Counted from the first letter of the stretch, positions 17,664 through 26,872 are shown. The stretch is 64,000 nt of DNA from Lysinibacillus fusiformis (GCF_007362955.1 NZ_CP041696.1:3472001-3536000), one strand, 5' to 3'. Notes: generated by a model from the letters alone, not told the origin. Numbers and translations: made by a program.

Positions 17664-18932
17664 TTACACCGCACCGAATAATTTTAAAATATTAATAATG
17701 ATAATACCAACTACACCGAAGTCTGAATCGCCGAAAGTTGTGCCTTCGTAACCGATATCACCCATAAATATAAGGAGAATGGCTGGAATAAAGCTGATAA
17801 TTATGCCATTGGCAAAGGCACCTGCCATGGCGCCCATTCGACCACCCGTTGCATTGCCAAACACCCCGGCTGCTGCACCTGTGAAGAAATGTGGTACGAG
17901 ACCAGGCACAATAACTTTTAGTCCAATAAGTGGGAGCGCAAACATGGACAAAAGCCCAGCTAGGAAGCTGAATAAAAAGCCGATAATTACTGCATTTGGA
18001 GCAAACGGAAAAATCGTTGGGCAATCCAATGCAGGTTTTGTATTTGGAACAACCTTATCTGCGATCCCTTTAAATGCAGGAATAATTTCCGCAATGAGCA
18101 TTCGCACACCTGCCAAAATAATGTATACGCCTGCAGCAAAAGTGATGGCTTGAATAATGGCGAAGACAATGAAATTAGAGCCACCAGATAGTTCTGTCTC
18201 AATAAAAGATTGACCAGCAAACAATGCCACAATGATGAAAAATAAGCTCATTGTTAAAGAAACTGCAACCGACGTATCTCTTAAAAAGCCTAAAGATTTA
18301 GGTACTTTAATTTCTTCAGTTGATTTCGCTTTATTTCCAAAGAGCTTACCGATTTTAGCGGATATATAGTAGCCAATGCTACCAAAGTGACCGACCGCAA
18401 AGTCATCACTGCCCGTAATTTGACGTACAGTTGGTTGTAAAATGGCCGGGAACACCACCATACATATACCTAATAGTATTGAGCCGACAATAATGAGCGG
18501 GGCGCCACTCATGCCACCGACAGAAAGTGAAGCTGCGATTAAACACGCCATAAATAATGTGTGATGCCCAGTTAAAAATATATATTTTAAAGGCGTAAAT
18601 CGCGCTAACAATAAGTTCATGACCATACCGAACACCATAATCATTGCTGTGGACGTGCCAAAATTCGTTTGAGCAGCTGCAACGATGGCTTCGTTATTTG
18701 GTATTACCCCTTGCACATTAAAAGCAAAATCGAACATTTTACTAAAATGATTTAAAGAGCCAATTAACACGGCGGCTCCAGCGCCAAGAATAACAAAGCC
18801 CATAATTGTTTTTAACGTACCTGAAAGAACGGTTGAAGCGGATTTCTTTTGGATTAGTAAGCCGACAAATGCGAAAAGGCCGACTAGTATTGCTGGTGTA
18901 CCTAAAATGTCATTCATCATAACATCTAACAT
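17664..18932 (-). CDS. ulaA: PTS ascorbate-type EIIC permease (UlaA/SgaT family)
   Basis: A 422-residue protein with about ten membrane segments. Conserved UlaA stretches are visible: GTPAILVGLFAFVGLLIQKK at the N terminus, LTGHHTLFMACLIAA, and FGNATGGRMGAMAGAFANG near the C terminus. UlaA imports L-ascorbate, or another acidic sugar in relatives, while it is phosphorylated by its IIB partner. Upstream on the same strand are the matching IIB and IIA genes, giving order IIA-IIB-IIC with a 140-bp gap before this gene. No ascorbate-6-phosphate lactonase or downstream catabolic enzymes follow, so the true substrate is open. Confidence 0.9.
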   Translation of the reverse strand: MLDVMMNDILGTPAILVGLFAFVGLLIQKKSASTVLSGTLKTIMGFVILGAGAAVLIGSLNHFSKMFDFAFNVQGVIPNNEAIVAAAQTNFGTSTAMIMVFGMVMNLLLARFTPLKYIFLTGHHTLFMACLIAASLSVGGMSGAPLIIVGSILLGICMVVFPAILQPTVRQITGSDDFAVGHFGSIGYYISAKIGKLFGNKAKSTEEIKVPKSLGFLRDTSVAVSLTMSLFFIIVALFAGQSFIETELSGGSNFIVFAIIQAITFAAGVYIILAGVRMLIAEIIPAFKGIADKVVPNTKPALDCPTIFPFAPNAVIIGFLFSFLAGLLSMFALPLIGLKVIVPGLVPHFFTGAAAGVFGNATGGRMGAMAGAFANGIIISFIPAILLIFMGDIGYEGTTFGDSDFGVVGIIIINILKLFGAV

Positions 18933-19072
18933 ACCAACACCTCATCCTATCCGAATATTTTTTAATATTCCGTACTAACTGTTGCCAAGCACTCTACTTC
19001 AACATGAAAAAATGAAATGTAAGGTAGAGGCAATCTCAATTTTGAAGTAAAAACCATAGAAAAATTTTTACA

Positions 19073-19339
19073 TTAAAACAACGGTTCAAGTTTTGATTTG
19101 ATTTCTGCAATACTCATCATATTGACGATACGCACAATTTTCCTCATACCATTATCTAATTGATCGACAATATCTCCTGCACCAATATACACATCTGCTT
19201 TCTCTGCCGTAGCGGTTGTTAAATCAGTATGCGTTACCTCTGCTTCTTTCCCGAGTTCAGCTAGTGCCTTTTTAACAGTTAGCGCCATCATGAAGCTACT
19301 GCCTAATCCATTGCCACACACGACTAAAATCTTCATCAT
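19073..19339 (-). CDS. ulaB: PTS EIIB component, ascorbate/lactose type (UlaB-like)
   Basis: An 88-residue cytoplasmic phosphocarrier. The P-loop with phosphorylated Cys is near the N terminus (MKILVVCGNGLGSSFMM, first Cys). It accepts phosphate from the IIA protein and passes it to the sugar during transport by UlaA. The start overlaps the IIA stop (ATGA), with AAAGGAGC upstream; the second of two adjacent ATG codons is about equally well placed. Length and fold pattern match UlaB/GatB. Translational coupling with the upstream gene is expected. Confidence 0.9.
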   Translation of the reverse strand: MMKILVVCGNGLGSSFMMALTVKKALAELGKEAEVTHTDLTTATAEKADVYIGAGDIVDQLDNGMRKIVRIVNMMSIAEIKSKLEPLF

Positions 19340-19791
19340 AATCGCTCCTTTGTAGCGTACTGTTTTATTTTTTCAACAATGTCTTCAGGAAGCTGGCAAG
19401 CGATAATACTGTCTATTTGTGTAGGCTCCTGTAAAACTTGCGTTAAATCGACTAAAGCCCGTAGATGGGATGCATCATCTATAGCCGCTAAGACAATGAT
19501 CAAGTAAACGGGTTTATCTGGTCCGAATTGTACAGGGTTTTGTAAGCTTAACAAGCTCATTGATAATTCCTTTACTCCTTCAGTTGGACGCGCATGGGGG
19601 ATTGCAACTTTAGGTGTTAGCACGGCATAGGGACCGTGTACTTCAATTGAATGTATCATCGCTTCTATATAGCGCTTTTCTATTTTATGTTGCTGCAGTA
19701 ATGGCAATGAAGCTAAGCGAATCGCATCCTGCCAGTTGTTTACCTCGTTAGCAATTTGAATCGTATCCTTATTTAATAACTCGGAAAGCAA
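19336..19791 (-). CDS. ulaC: PTS EIIA component, mannitol/fructose fold (UlaC-like)
   Basis: A 151-residue phosphocarrier with the active His in KVAIPHARPTEGV. I place the start at TTG 19791, nine bases after AGGAGG, giving MLSELLNKDTIQIANEV, the usual beginning of UlaC-like proteins. The longer frame to 19821 would put the ribosome site inside the coding region. It receives phosphate from HPr and hands it to the IIB protein encoded next. It is a stand-alone IIA domain, not part of a PRD regulator, and no PRD regulator is nearby. The LysR gene just upstream is oriented the same way and separated by a palindromic space. Confidence 0.88.
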   Translation of the reverse strand: MLSELLNKDTIQIANEVNNWQDAIRLASLPLLQQHKIEKRYIEAMIHSIEVHGPYAVLTPKVAIPHARPTEGVKELSMSLLSLQNPVQFGPDKPVYLIIVLAAIDDASHLRALVDLTQVLQEPTQIDSIIACQLPEDIVEKIKQYATKERL

Positions 19792-19928
19792 ATCGACATA
19801 CCTCCTTTCCACTGGAATCAATAGAGCTTCTATTCATGTTATTAATGCAAGCTAGGTAATTATGTCATGAAGGGGAATATTTTTAGTGAAATTGTTGAAT
19901 GCCGGAGAGCGTGTCCAAAATAAGGGTA

Positions 19929-20038
19929 ACTCCCCAAATAGCAGTATAATTTATTTGCAACTTATAACGAGCAAGGTGAGACCTCGCAGATACTGAAGCG
20001 TCTGCGAGTTTGGGGGTTCGACCATGAGTGAGGGGAGT
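19929..20038. other. Palindromic spacer between LysR gene and PTS operon
   Basis: CTCGCAGA-tactgaagcg-TCTGCGAG (19983-20008) forms a strong hairpin. It lies inside outer complementary heptamers ACTCCCC (19929) and GGGGAGT (20032). There is no T run on either side, so this is not a standard terminator; it may be a repeat element or processing structure. Confidence 0.4.
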
Positions 20039-20943
20039 CATGATTTAATCGCATTAATTTTACTTGCTAAATCGTAGATCGATTTTTTTACAAATTCATC
20101 GATTTTATTGTCTAATCGGGATTTGGGATAGACGAGCTGAATTTTTCGTGTAAGTGTCATGTCGTGTAAATCTTTCTTCATCAAGAGGCCAGATTTTAAT
20201 TCATCCTCTATAAGAGCAACGGATAGAAAAGCAATCGTTTTGCCAAAGATAAGCATCTTTTTAATGGTACTGACAGAATCGAGTTCAATCGTGTAGAAGG
20301 ATGGCAGGAAAGGATTCATCCATTTCTCGATAAAATGATTGGTTGAACTGGATGAGGTATGCAATAATACTTTGTTTTTAAGGACATCAGACTTTGAGAT
20401 GTCTTTTTTTGTTGCAAGCTCATGGGTAGGGCTTAATGCCAACACAAGCGAATCTTCGCCAATTGTTTCATAGAAGAGAGATGGATTTTGTTGTTTGGTT
20501 TCCATTATTAAACCAAAATCGAGCTCCTGAAGAGCCACCATATTTTCGATTTCAGGTGCTGTTTTTACCTCTAGGGAAATTCTGATATCTGGATAAGCGG
20601 TGGAAATTTGATGAATGATTTCAGGCATAAAAATATGTGCAGGTAGTCCGCTTGCACCTAATCGGATGGAACCAATATTGCCAGCCAATAGATTTTCAAT
20701 GAAGCGGTCCATGTCATTTTGTAATTGCACAATTTGACGTGCATAGTGATAAAGACCCTCACCCGCTTCTGTTAAGCGATAACCACCGGCATTTGTACGA
20801 AATAAGCGTACGCCGTATTCATCTTCAATCGAACGAATATGAAAGGATACTGTGGGTGGCGTGATCCCTAGCTCTTTAGCGACAGGGGCTAGTTTTTTTA
20901 AATCTACGAGTAAGCAAAATGCCTGTAATTTTAGATGTTTCAT
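20038..20943 (-). CDS. LysR-family transcriptional regulator
   Basis: A 301-residue regulator: winged helix-turn-helix at residues about 2-60 (KELGITPPTVSFHIRSIEDEYG), then a linker helix and a LysR substrate-binding domain from about 88. ATG 20943 follows TTAGGAGG. It is divergent from the ABC transporter operon starting at 21081, with 137 bp between, so it most likely controls that operon. The spacer contains ATTAGATAAAG...CTTTAGTTTATTAG, an imperfect dyad that could be its site. It could also act on the PTS genes downstream in the same direction, but that is less likely given the palindromic spacer. Confidence 0.88.
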   Translation of the reverse strand: MKHLKLQAFCLLVDLKKLAPVAKELGITPPTVSFHIRSIEDEYGVRLFRTNAGGYRLTEAGEGLYHYARQIVQLQNDMDRFIENLLAGNIGSIRLGASGLPAHIFMPEIIHQISTAYPDIRISLEVKTAPEIENMVALQELDFGLIMETKQQNPSLFYETIGEDSLVLALSPTHELATKKDISKSDVLKNKVLLHTSSSSTNHFIEKWMNPFLPSFYTIELDSVSTIKKMLIFGKTIAFLSVALIEDELKSGLLMKKDLHDMTLTRKIQLVYPKSRLDNKIDEFVKKSIYDLASKINAIKS

Positions 20944-21080
20944 TTTAGCCTCCTAAAGTAAATTAGATAAAGTATTGCATTTGCTTTAGTTTATTAGATT
21001 TTTTTTAACGCCATATTAATAGTAGGTTAATATTTTCTAAATATCTGGAATTTATAGTAGAGATAGACGAGGAGGATATG

Positions 21081-22046
21081 ATGAAAATCTCATTGACAAA
21101 TATCGAGAAAAAATATGGGCATTCTCAAGCACTCTGGCCCATTAATGTGGAATTAGACAGTAAGTTCATTACCATATTAGGACAATCAGGTTGTGGAAAG
21201 ACAACATTATTAAAAATACTAGCAGGTCTTGAAAAACCAACAGATGGTGAAATCACATTTGATGACACGATCATCTATTCTTCTAAGCTACGTAAAAATG
21301 TGAAACCTAATAAGCGCAATATCGCCATGGTTTTTCAAGATTTTGCCTTGTGGCCGCATATGACCATTTTCCAGAACATCGCTTTTGGTTTAAAGGGCAT
21401 CGTGCCAAAAACAGAAATACCAGAGCGGGTAGCGCATGTCATGCGATTGGTGAACATGGAGGGTTTTGAAAAACGCAAACCGGGTGAATTATCAGGTGGA
21501 CAACAGCAACGGGTAGCATTGGCACGAGCACTGGCCACAAATCCAAAGCTAATTCTATTTGATGAACCATTATCCGCTTTAGACGCAGTGTTACGAGAGA
21601 AAATGCAAGATGAAATTATGCATATTATTCATGAACTAGATTGCCAGGCGATTTTTGTGACACATGATCAAACAGAGGCAATGACGATGTCAGATCAAAT
21701 AATTGTGATGGAGTCAGGCCGAATCGCGCAAGTTGGTACTCCAGAGGAAATCTATCATGCACCAGCAACACCATATGTAGCGGATTTTATTGGAAAAGTT
21801 AACTGGTTGGATAAAGGTAGCTGTATTGTGCGGCCAGAGGGGGTATCGAGACAACAACACCCTGGAACCATTGCCAAGCAAGCGATGATTGTGAAAAGTA
21901 CTTTTGTGGGCGATCGGTATGTAGTGCAGGCACAAGTAGAAGGCAAGCAATGGAGCTTTTATGAAGCTGTGCCGCTCGAACATGGCAAGCAACTTGAAGT
22001 TTTTGTAGATAAAAAACAAATTTATCAATTGGAGGGTTTACAGTGA
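21081..22046 (+). CDS. ABC importer ATPase, FbpC/PotA type
   Basis: A 321-residue ATP-binding protein. Walker A GQSGCGKTT, Q-loop VFQDFALWPHMTIFQNIAFG, signature LSGGQQQRVALARALA, Walker B LILFDEPLSALDA and the switch His in FVTHDQTEAM are all intact. A short C-terminal beta domain (from about 235) resembles the TOBE/regulatory extension of ferric, spermidine and phosphonate importers. ATG 21081 sits five bases after GAGGAGG; ATG 21078 is too close. Its stop overlaps the start of the binding protein gene. It powers uptake through the fused permease further down, and the divergent LysR is the probable regulator. Confidence 0.92.
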   Translation: MKISLTNIEKKYGHSQALWPINVELDSKFITILGQSGCGKTTLLKILAGLEKPTDGEITFDDTIIYSSKLRKNVKPNKRNIAMVFQDFALWPHMTIFQNIAFGLKGIVPKTEIPERVAHVMRLVNMEGFEKRKPGELSGGQQQRVALARALATNPKLILFDEPLSALDAVLREKMQDEIMHIIHELDCQAIFVTHDQTEAMTMSDQIIVMESGRIAQVGTPEEIYHAPATPYVADFIGKVNWLDKGSCIVRPEGVSRQQHPGTIAKQAMIVKSTFVGDRYVVQAQVEGKQWSFYEAVPLEHGKQLEVFVDKKQIYQLEGLQ

Positions 22047-23074
22047 AAAAACGTTGCAAATTACTAGTGACAGCAGGGGTTCTATTAGCGTTAACATTAG
22101 CAGGATGTGGAAATAATCAATCAGCGGGAAGTGTCAATAAGGATGCAGCGAATGCAAAGCCGCAGGAAGTTCAAACGTTAACGGTCTATTCAGCTGGTCC
22201 AGATGGTTTGGCTGCAAATATTCAGCAAGCCTTTGAAGAAAAAACAGGCATGAAAGTAGAAATGTTTCAAGGAACGACTGGGAAAATTTTATCGCGCTTA
22301 GAAGCAGAAAAAAATAATCCTGTGGCAGATGTTGTTGTACTAGCTTCTGTTGCATCAATGGATGGATTAAAGGAATCAGATCAGCTACAGAGCTATAAAG
22401 ACGCTGAAAATGCAACTAAAATCAATAGCGATTGGTCGGATGCGGAAGGCTATTACTATGGCTATAGTGCATCGGCATTAGGGATTGCTTACAATACGAA
22501 AAATACGAAAGAGGCTCCGATAGAGTGGACGGATTTAGCAAAATCGGAATGGCAAGACAAGATTAATATCCCTGATCCAAGTTTGTCAGGTTCTGCTGTA
22601 GATTTCCTTTTCGGTTATGCGGAGGCAGAAAAATCTGCTTGGGATACGATTCAATCATGGAAGAAGAATGGCCTACAAGTCAATGGGGCAAATAAGGAAG
22701 CACTTGATGCGGTGATTACTGGGGACAAAAATGCAACTATCTCAGGTGTAGACTATATGGCTTACAAAGCCAAAGCTAGCGGTGAGCCAGTAGAAATTGT
22801 TTATCCGCAGAGTGGCACAGTGGTAAGTCCACGAGCAGTAGGCATTATGAAAGAAGCTAAGAATGTTGACGGTGCTAAAGCTTATGTGAATTTCTTACTG
22901 TCAGATGAAGGGCAAAAACTTGTTACAGACGCTTACTTACTACCTGGCAATAAAGAAATTCCTGTAAAAGACCGAGCGGCATTAGGTGAAATTCCTCAGT
23001 TACCTGTGAACTGGAAAGGTGCAGAAGCAAAGCAACTTGATATTTTAACGAAATTTAATGATATTTTTCGATAA
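22043..23074 (+). CDS. ABC importer substrate-binding lipoprotein (AfuA/FbpA-like)
   Basis: A 343-residue exported protein starting at GTG 22043, which overlaps the preceding stop (GTGA). A lipoprotein signal with lipobox LAGC (Cys about residue 22) is followed by a type 2 periplasmic-binding fold: YSAGPDGLAANIQQAFEEKTG, then SGSAVDFLFGYAEAE and MAYKAKASGEPVEIVYPQSG, with a final VNFLLSDEGQKL. This pattern is shared by ferric-iron and 2-aminoethylphosphonate binding proteins. I cannot see the tyrosine set that would define iron binding, so the ligand is open. It is anchored outside the membrane and delivers ligand to the fused permease. Confidence 0.9.
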   Translation: MKKRCKLLVTAGVLLALTLAGCGNNQSAGSVNKDAANAKPQEVQTLTVYSAGPDGLAANIQQAFEEKTGMKVEMFQGTTGKILSRLEAEKNNPVADVVVLASVASMDGLKESDQLQSYKDAENATKINSDWSDAEGYYYGYSASALGIAYNTKNTKEAPIEWTDLAKSEWQDKINIPDPSLSGSAVDFLFGYAEAEKSAWDTIQSWKKNGLQVNGANKEALDAVITGDKNATISGVDYMAYKAKASGEPVEIVYPQSGTVVSPRAVGIMKEAKNVDGAKAYVNFLLSDEGQKLVTDAYLLPGNKEIPVKDRAALGEIPQLPVNWKGAEAKQLDILTKFNDIFR

Positions 23075-23312
23075 GAGGTCAATGTAAAGTTCAACATAGC
23101 CACTAGAGTGGGCTTTTAAAATTTCCGTAGAAAAAAATCGCTCATTTTAAGCGGGGGATGGCAAGCCTACACAATGCAAGCACAGCTGTGGGATCTTGCC
23201 GGCTTGTTGTCCTGCAGGGGGTTCGTGAATTGTCACAATACTATCCATCGTCAAGCTTACTTCTAGTAGGTATAGCTCTACCCATGTTTTCTTAGGAAGG
23301 AATGACGTAACA
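23075..23312. other. Intra-operon spacer, 238 bp
   Basis: It separates the binding protein from the permease in an otherwise tightly overlapping operon. It is locally GC-rich (23150-23235) and has no long frame with a ribosome site. No clear terminator is present, so read-through is likely. The origin of the inserted-looking GC-rich segment is unknown. Confidence 0.4.
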
Positions 23313-24974
23313 ATGATAATGGAAGGCAGACGCACTTTTGGATTATTAGTGACGATTGTCGCAACGTTTGCTATCGCGCCATTAATAGCTATTGTCTATT
23401 ATACAGTTGTCCATGATGGGCATTTAGATGTTTCGCAGATTAATAGAATGTTTGATAATGATCGATTGTGGCACACTCTGGGCAATTCTTTATTATTAGG
23501 TATTTTAGTTATTTTAGGAACGACAATACTAGCATTACCGATGGCATTGATTCGCACAAAAACGAGTCTACATAAATTTGATTGGTTAGATATTATCCTA
23601 ACGATTCCTTTTATGACACCACCTTATATTGGCTCTATGGGCTGGATTCTGTTTATGCAAAATAATGGCTTTTTACAGCAGTTAATGCCGAGTGCAACAT
23701 GGATGTCCAATACCTTTTTCTCCTTATTTGGAATGGTCATGATTATGAGCCTACATCTGTTTCCATTTCTATACTTAATGTTGAAAAATACATTACTAAG
23801 AATTAATGGTTCGTTTTTAGATGCTGCACTTATTTTCGGACGTAGCCCTTGGCGAAATTGGACAAAGGTTGTCTTGCCTTTACTGGTTTCTAGTTATGTT
23901 TTAGGAATATTGCTGATTTTCATCAAAACGTTAGCGGAGTTTGGGACGCCCGCAACATTTGGAAGTCGCATTGGTTTCCAAGTTTTTACGACCGAAATTC
24001 ACTCTTACCTTTCAAGATGGCCGGTAGATATAAGTATGGCGACATCACTTTCTTTGTTTTTACTTTCGGTATGTCTAGTTATTTGGTATTTTCAAAATCT
24101 CATAGGGCGCAAGTATACATATAGCGTGCTTTCAGGTAAAACCCCTGCTGTTCGCGAGATTAAAGATAAGTGGTATATCAAGCTAGGGGCATGGCTATTT
24201 GTAGGAATGGTGCTGTTATTTTCGATTGCAATACCATACTTTTCTATTATTGTGACATCATTGCAAAAAGTTCGAGGGAATGGTTTGAGTGCTGGCAATT
24301 TCAGTTTGGCGTCCTATCAGGCGGTGTTTACAAGTGGAAGCGCTGGCTTATCAGCATTTCTAAATAGTGTAGTTTTCTCCATACTGACAGCTGTCGTTAC
24401 GGCGATTCTTGGATTATTTATCGCGCTCTATATTAAAAAGGGAGAAACGAAAAAGCAACAAGTGTTAGATTTCTTTAGTTTAATGCCGAATATCATACCA
24501 GGAATTGTCTTTGTCGTCGGTTTAATTATGTTTTGGAATGCACCTTGGTTGCCAGCGACTATTTATAACACGAAGGCAATGGTAGTTGTGACTTATTGTG
24601 TGCTTTTCTTACCCTATTCTGTGCAGTATACAAAGTCGTCTTTATCACAGTTAGATCAATCTATTTTTCAATCGGTGGCTATTTTTGGGCGTAACAGTTG
24701 GGACATGTATCGTTTTATCTTGATCCCATTATTAATACAGGGAATACTTGCTGGCATGATGATGACCTTTATAATTTCAATGCGTGAGTTAGTAGCAGGG
24801 TTACTTATTTTACCTCCCTCAGTTAAGACGGGGGCAACATTTATCTACAGCCAATTTGAGCAAGGAAACGTTGGCGTAGGAATGGCTGTTGCAGTAATTA
24901 CAGTCGCTATGACCGTCATCTTCATGTTCATATTAGATTGGCTTCAAAAAAGGGGAGGATGGGCAAGTGCTTAA
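23313..24974 (+). CDS. ABC importer permease, two fused halves (FbpB/AfuB type)
   Basis: A 553-residue membrane protein made of two BPD_transp_1 halves with about 12 membrane segments in total. Each half carries an EAA-like loop: DAALIFGRSPWRNWTKVVLPLL (about 170-190) and QSVAIFGRNSWDMYRFILIPLL (about 450-470). Fused permeases are typical for ferric-iron and some phosphonate importers. ATG 23313 follows AGGAAGGA. The last eight bases overlap the start of the metallo-beta-lactamase gene, which makes that gene part of the transport operon. It forms the translocation channel with the ATPase encoded at 21081. Confidence 0.92.
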   Translation: MIMEGRRTFGLLVTIVATFAIAPLIAIVYYTVVHDGHLDVSQINRMFDNDRLWHTLGNSLLLGILVILGTTILALPMALIRTKTSLHKFDWLDIILTIPFMTPPYIGSMGWILFMQNNGFLQQLMPSATWMSNTFFSLFGMVMIMSLHLFPFLYLMLKNTLLRINGSFLDAALIFGRSPWRNWTKVVLPLLVSSYVLGILLIFIKTLAEFGTPATFGSRIGFQVFTTEIHSYLSRWPVDISMATSLSLFLLSVCLVIWYFQNLIGRKYTYSVLSGKTPAVREIKDKWYIKLGAWLFVGMVLLFSIAIPYFSIIVTSLQKVRGNGLSAGNFSLASYQAVFTSGSAGLSAFLNSVVFSILTAVVTAILGLFIALYIKKGETKKQQVLDFFSLMPNIIPGIVFVVGLIMFWNAPWLPATIYNTKAMVVVTYCVLFLPYSVQYTKSSLSQLDQSIFQSVAIFGRNSWDMYRFILIPLLIQGILAGMMMTFIISMRELVAGLLILPPSVKTGATFIYSQFEQGNVGVGMAVAVITVAMTVIFMFILDWLQKRGGWASA

Positions 24975-26079
24975 TGTGGAAATTTTAGGTGGGGTTGGGG
25001 AGTATGGACGTAATTGCTTTTATCTCGAAAAAGAGGGGCGTGCTATTCTACTTGATTGTGGTGTGATGAATAATCATGACAAAACTTTCCCCGATTTAAC
25101 CCAAGCCCATGTGGCCAAGCTAGAAGCTGTGTTTATCTCTCATTCGCATATTGATCATGTGGGTGCTCTCCCATTACTTGAGAAGTGGGGCTACAGCGGA
25201 CAGCTATTCATGAGTAAAATGACAGCGCAACAACTAAAGCCAACTTATGAGAATATAATAGTTTTTCAACCAGAGTCCGTTGACAATTGGATTAATATTA
25301 GCGAAAGTCTTTCCTTTCAATGGGGCTATAGTGGTCATTTAATAGGGAGTGTATGGTACAAAATTAGATTTTTAGAGGAGGTGATGTTTTTTTCAGGTGA
25401 TTATGTTATGGATTCCTATCTTTTAAAGGCTACTATCCCGACAGAGGATGATAGGGGGTATGATTTAGCATTTATCGATAGCGGACATGTTGAGAAGCGC
25501 ATCAAAAATATTGAAGTGTTGCAGAAAATCATGGAATTTATCAGTGCCAAGCCAAGTTGCCCGATTATTTTTCCTTCTTCTTTTTCAGGGAAAACTGCGG
25601 ATATTGCTGTTTATCTTTTTCAGCATACGGCAAGAGAAGTGCGTGTAGACAATGAATTCTTGTCCTTTTTTGAAGATTATAACGTTGCGCCGGAAAATAT
25701 GTTGTCATCTTCGTATAACACAATTTTGAAATCCTTTAAAAACGATTGCTTGCAGGACAAGGCAGTGGGGGATAACGCTATCTATTTTATTCCAGAGCGT
25801 GACGAATCAACAATATCGAAGCTTCTTCTCGAATTGCCAACAGCCATTGTCATCTTTACTGGGTACTGTAAGAAAGGCAGTTATGTTCAACAATTAGCGC
25901 AAGATCGAGCGATGCAGTTTTTTTACAAAACACATCCTGATTACAATGACATCATAGCGCTTTCACAGAAAATAAACGCGCAAAAAATCATCTATTTTCA
26001 CAGTCAGTTAACAACGAAAGAAACGACGCTTTTAACAATCATAGGAAATGAGGATGACGTGTATGATGAATCTTGTTAA
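24967..26079 (+). CDS. Metallo-beta-lactamase-fold hydrolase, RNase J/beta-CASP-like
   Basis: A 370-residue cytoplasmic protein starting at GTG 24967 after GGGGAGGA. The N terminus GGVGEYGRNCFYLE and the zinc motif HSHIDHVG resemble RNase J and related beta-CASP nucleases; further ligands are SGH (about residue 120), FSGDYVMDS and a C-terminal IYFHSQ segment. It lacks the C-terminal domain of true RNase J and is shorter. It overlaps both neighbours, so it belongs functionally to the importer operon. It might hydrolyse a phospho-ester or lactone arriving through the transporter rather than RNA; this is inference from context. No signal peptide is seen. Confidence 0.82.
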   Translation: MLNVEILGGVGEYGRNCFYLEKEGRAILLDCGVMNNHDKTFPDLTQAHVAKLEAVFISHSHIDHVGALPLLEKWGYSGQLFMSKMTAQQLKPTYENIIVFQPESVDNWINISESLSFQWGYSGHLIGSVWYKIRFLEEVMFFSGDYVMDSYLLKATIPTEDDRGYDLAFIDSGHVEKRIKNIEVLQKIMEFISAKPSCPIIFPSSFSGKTADIAVYLFQHTAREVRVDNEFLSFFEDYNVAPENMLSSSYNTILKSFKNDCLQDKAVGDNAIYFIPERDESTISKLLLELPTAIVIFTGYCKKGSYVQQLAQDRAMQFFYKTHPDYNDIIALSQKINAQKIIYFHSQLTTKETTLLTIIGNEDDVYDESC

Positions 26080-26872
26080 GAAATTTGCCCTGCAACTAAG
26101 CCTAATCGGTGTTGTATTATTCACTATTGGCGTGATGGGTGTCACACAGGCGAAAGCAGCAATCGAACCAGGTCATGAGATTAAATATAATATAAAATCG
26201 GAGTTATTTAATGAAGCTAACATCTTAAATACTTTCACTGCGACTAAAAAAGATGAAGTGAAAATTTACTACTTCGATACACCAAATAAGAATTTTCTAA
26301 GTGCAGACTATAACAACCGCTTACGTGTCTATAAAGATAGCAATAAAATGGATATTACGTATAAAAAAAGATTTCAAAATACACCGCTTGAAGAGGCACT
26401 TGCCATCACAGCAAATCATGGGTTCACGGGCACAGAGTCCAACTACAAATTTGAAATGGATATTAAGGGCGGCAATCGTACGTTCACAATAAGTCGAAAA
26501 GAATCGTTAAAGACAACATCTAAAGTTTCCTACGAGGCAGTGGATACAAGCGCTGCAAAGAAATTAGTGTTAGAAAATGTTCCAAAGAAGATTTTAAATT
26601 GGGATTCGGAAGCATGGTATACCAACACATTGTCACAGGCAGTCGTTTACGGCCCTGCGAATGCGACAACGTATAAAGGTAGCTTTGAAGGCTATGAGGC
26701 AGATATTGAAGTTTGGAACTATCAAGGAGAAGTCATGGTGGAACTATCTACCAAAGAAAACGATGCTTCAAAAGCTGCTATCATTGAAAAAGTATGGCAT
26801 GATCATTTACTAGCGGCAGGCTATTTAAGTACCGATCAGCGTGGGAAAACGGCTTTTGTTATGGACAAGTAA
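26063..26872 (+). CDS. Secreted CYTH-like (triphosphate-tunnel fold) protein
   Basis: A 269-residue protein with a signal peptide (about 1-30, ending VTQAKA-AI). The exported part has a strand pattern like CYTH/VTC proteins: EIKYNIKSE, then VKIYYFDTPN, then NRLRVYKDSNKMDITYKKR, and later RTFTISRKES and YEADIEVWNYQGEVMVELSTK. CYTH proteins bind triphosphates or polyphosphate in a beta tunnel; the canonical ExExK motif is only partly kept. ATG 26063 has GAGGA upstream, and the gene overlaps the MBL gene by 17 bases. CYTH enzymes are normally cytoplasmic, so export is unusual. Membership in the importer operon suggests it handles the imported compound outside the cell. Fold assignment is by eye. 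Confidence 0.6.
   Translation: MMNLVKKFALQLSLIGVVLFTIGVMGVTQAKAAIEPGHEIKYNIKSELFNEANILNTFTATKKDEVKIYYFDTPNKNFLSADYNNRLRVYKDSNKMDITYKKRFQNTPLEEALAITANHGFTGTESNYKFEMDIKGGNRTFTISRKESLKTTSKVSYEAVDTSAAKKLVLENVPKKILNWDSEAWYTNTLSQAVVYGPANATTYKGSFEGYEADIEVWNYQGEVMVELSTKENDASKAAIIEKVWHDHLLAAGYLSTDQRGKTAFVMDK

Noticed and set aside
20944..21077. Fur box in the LysR/ABC divergent region
   Set aside because: The imperfect ATTAGATAAAG/CTTTAGTTTATTAG dyad does not fit the Fur core; a LysR site is more plausible, so no iron assignment was made for the importer.
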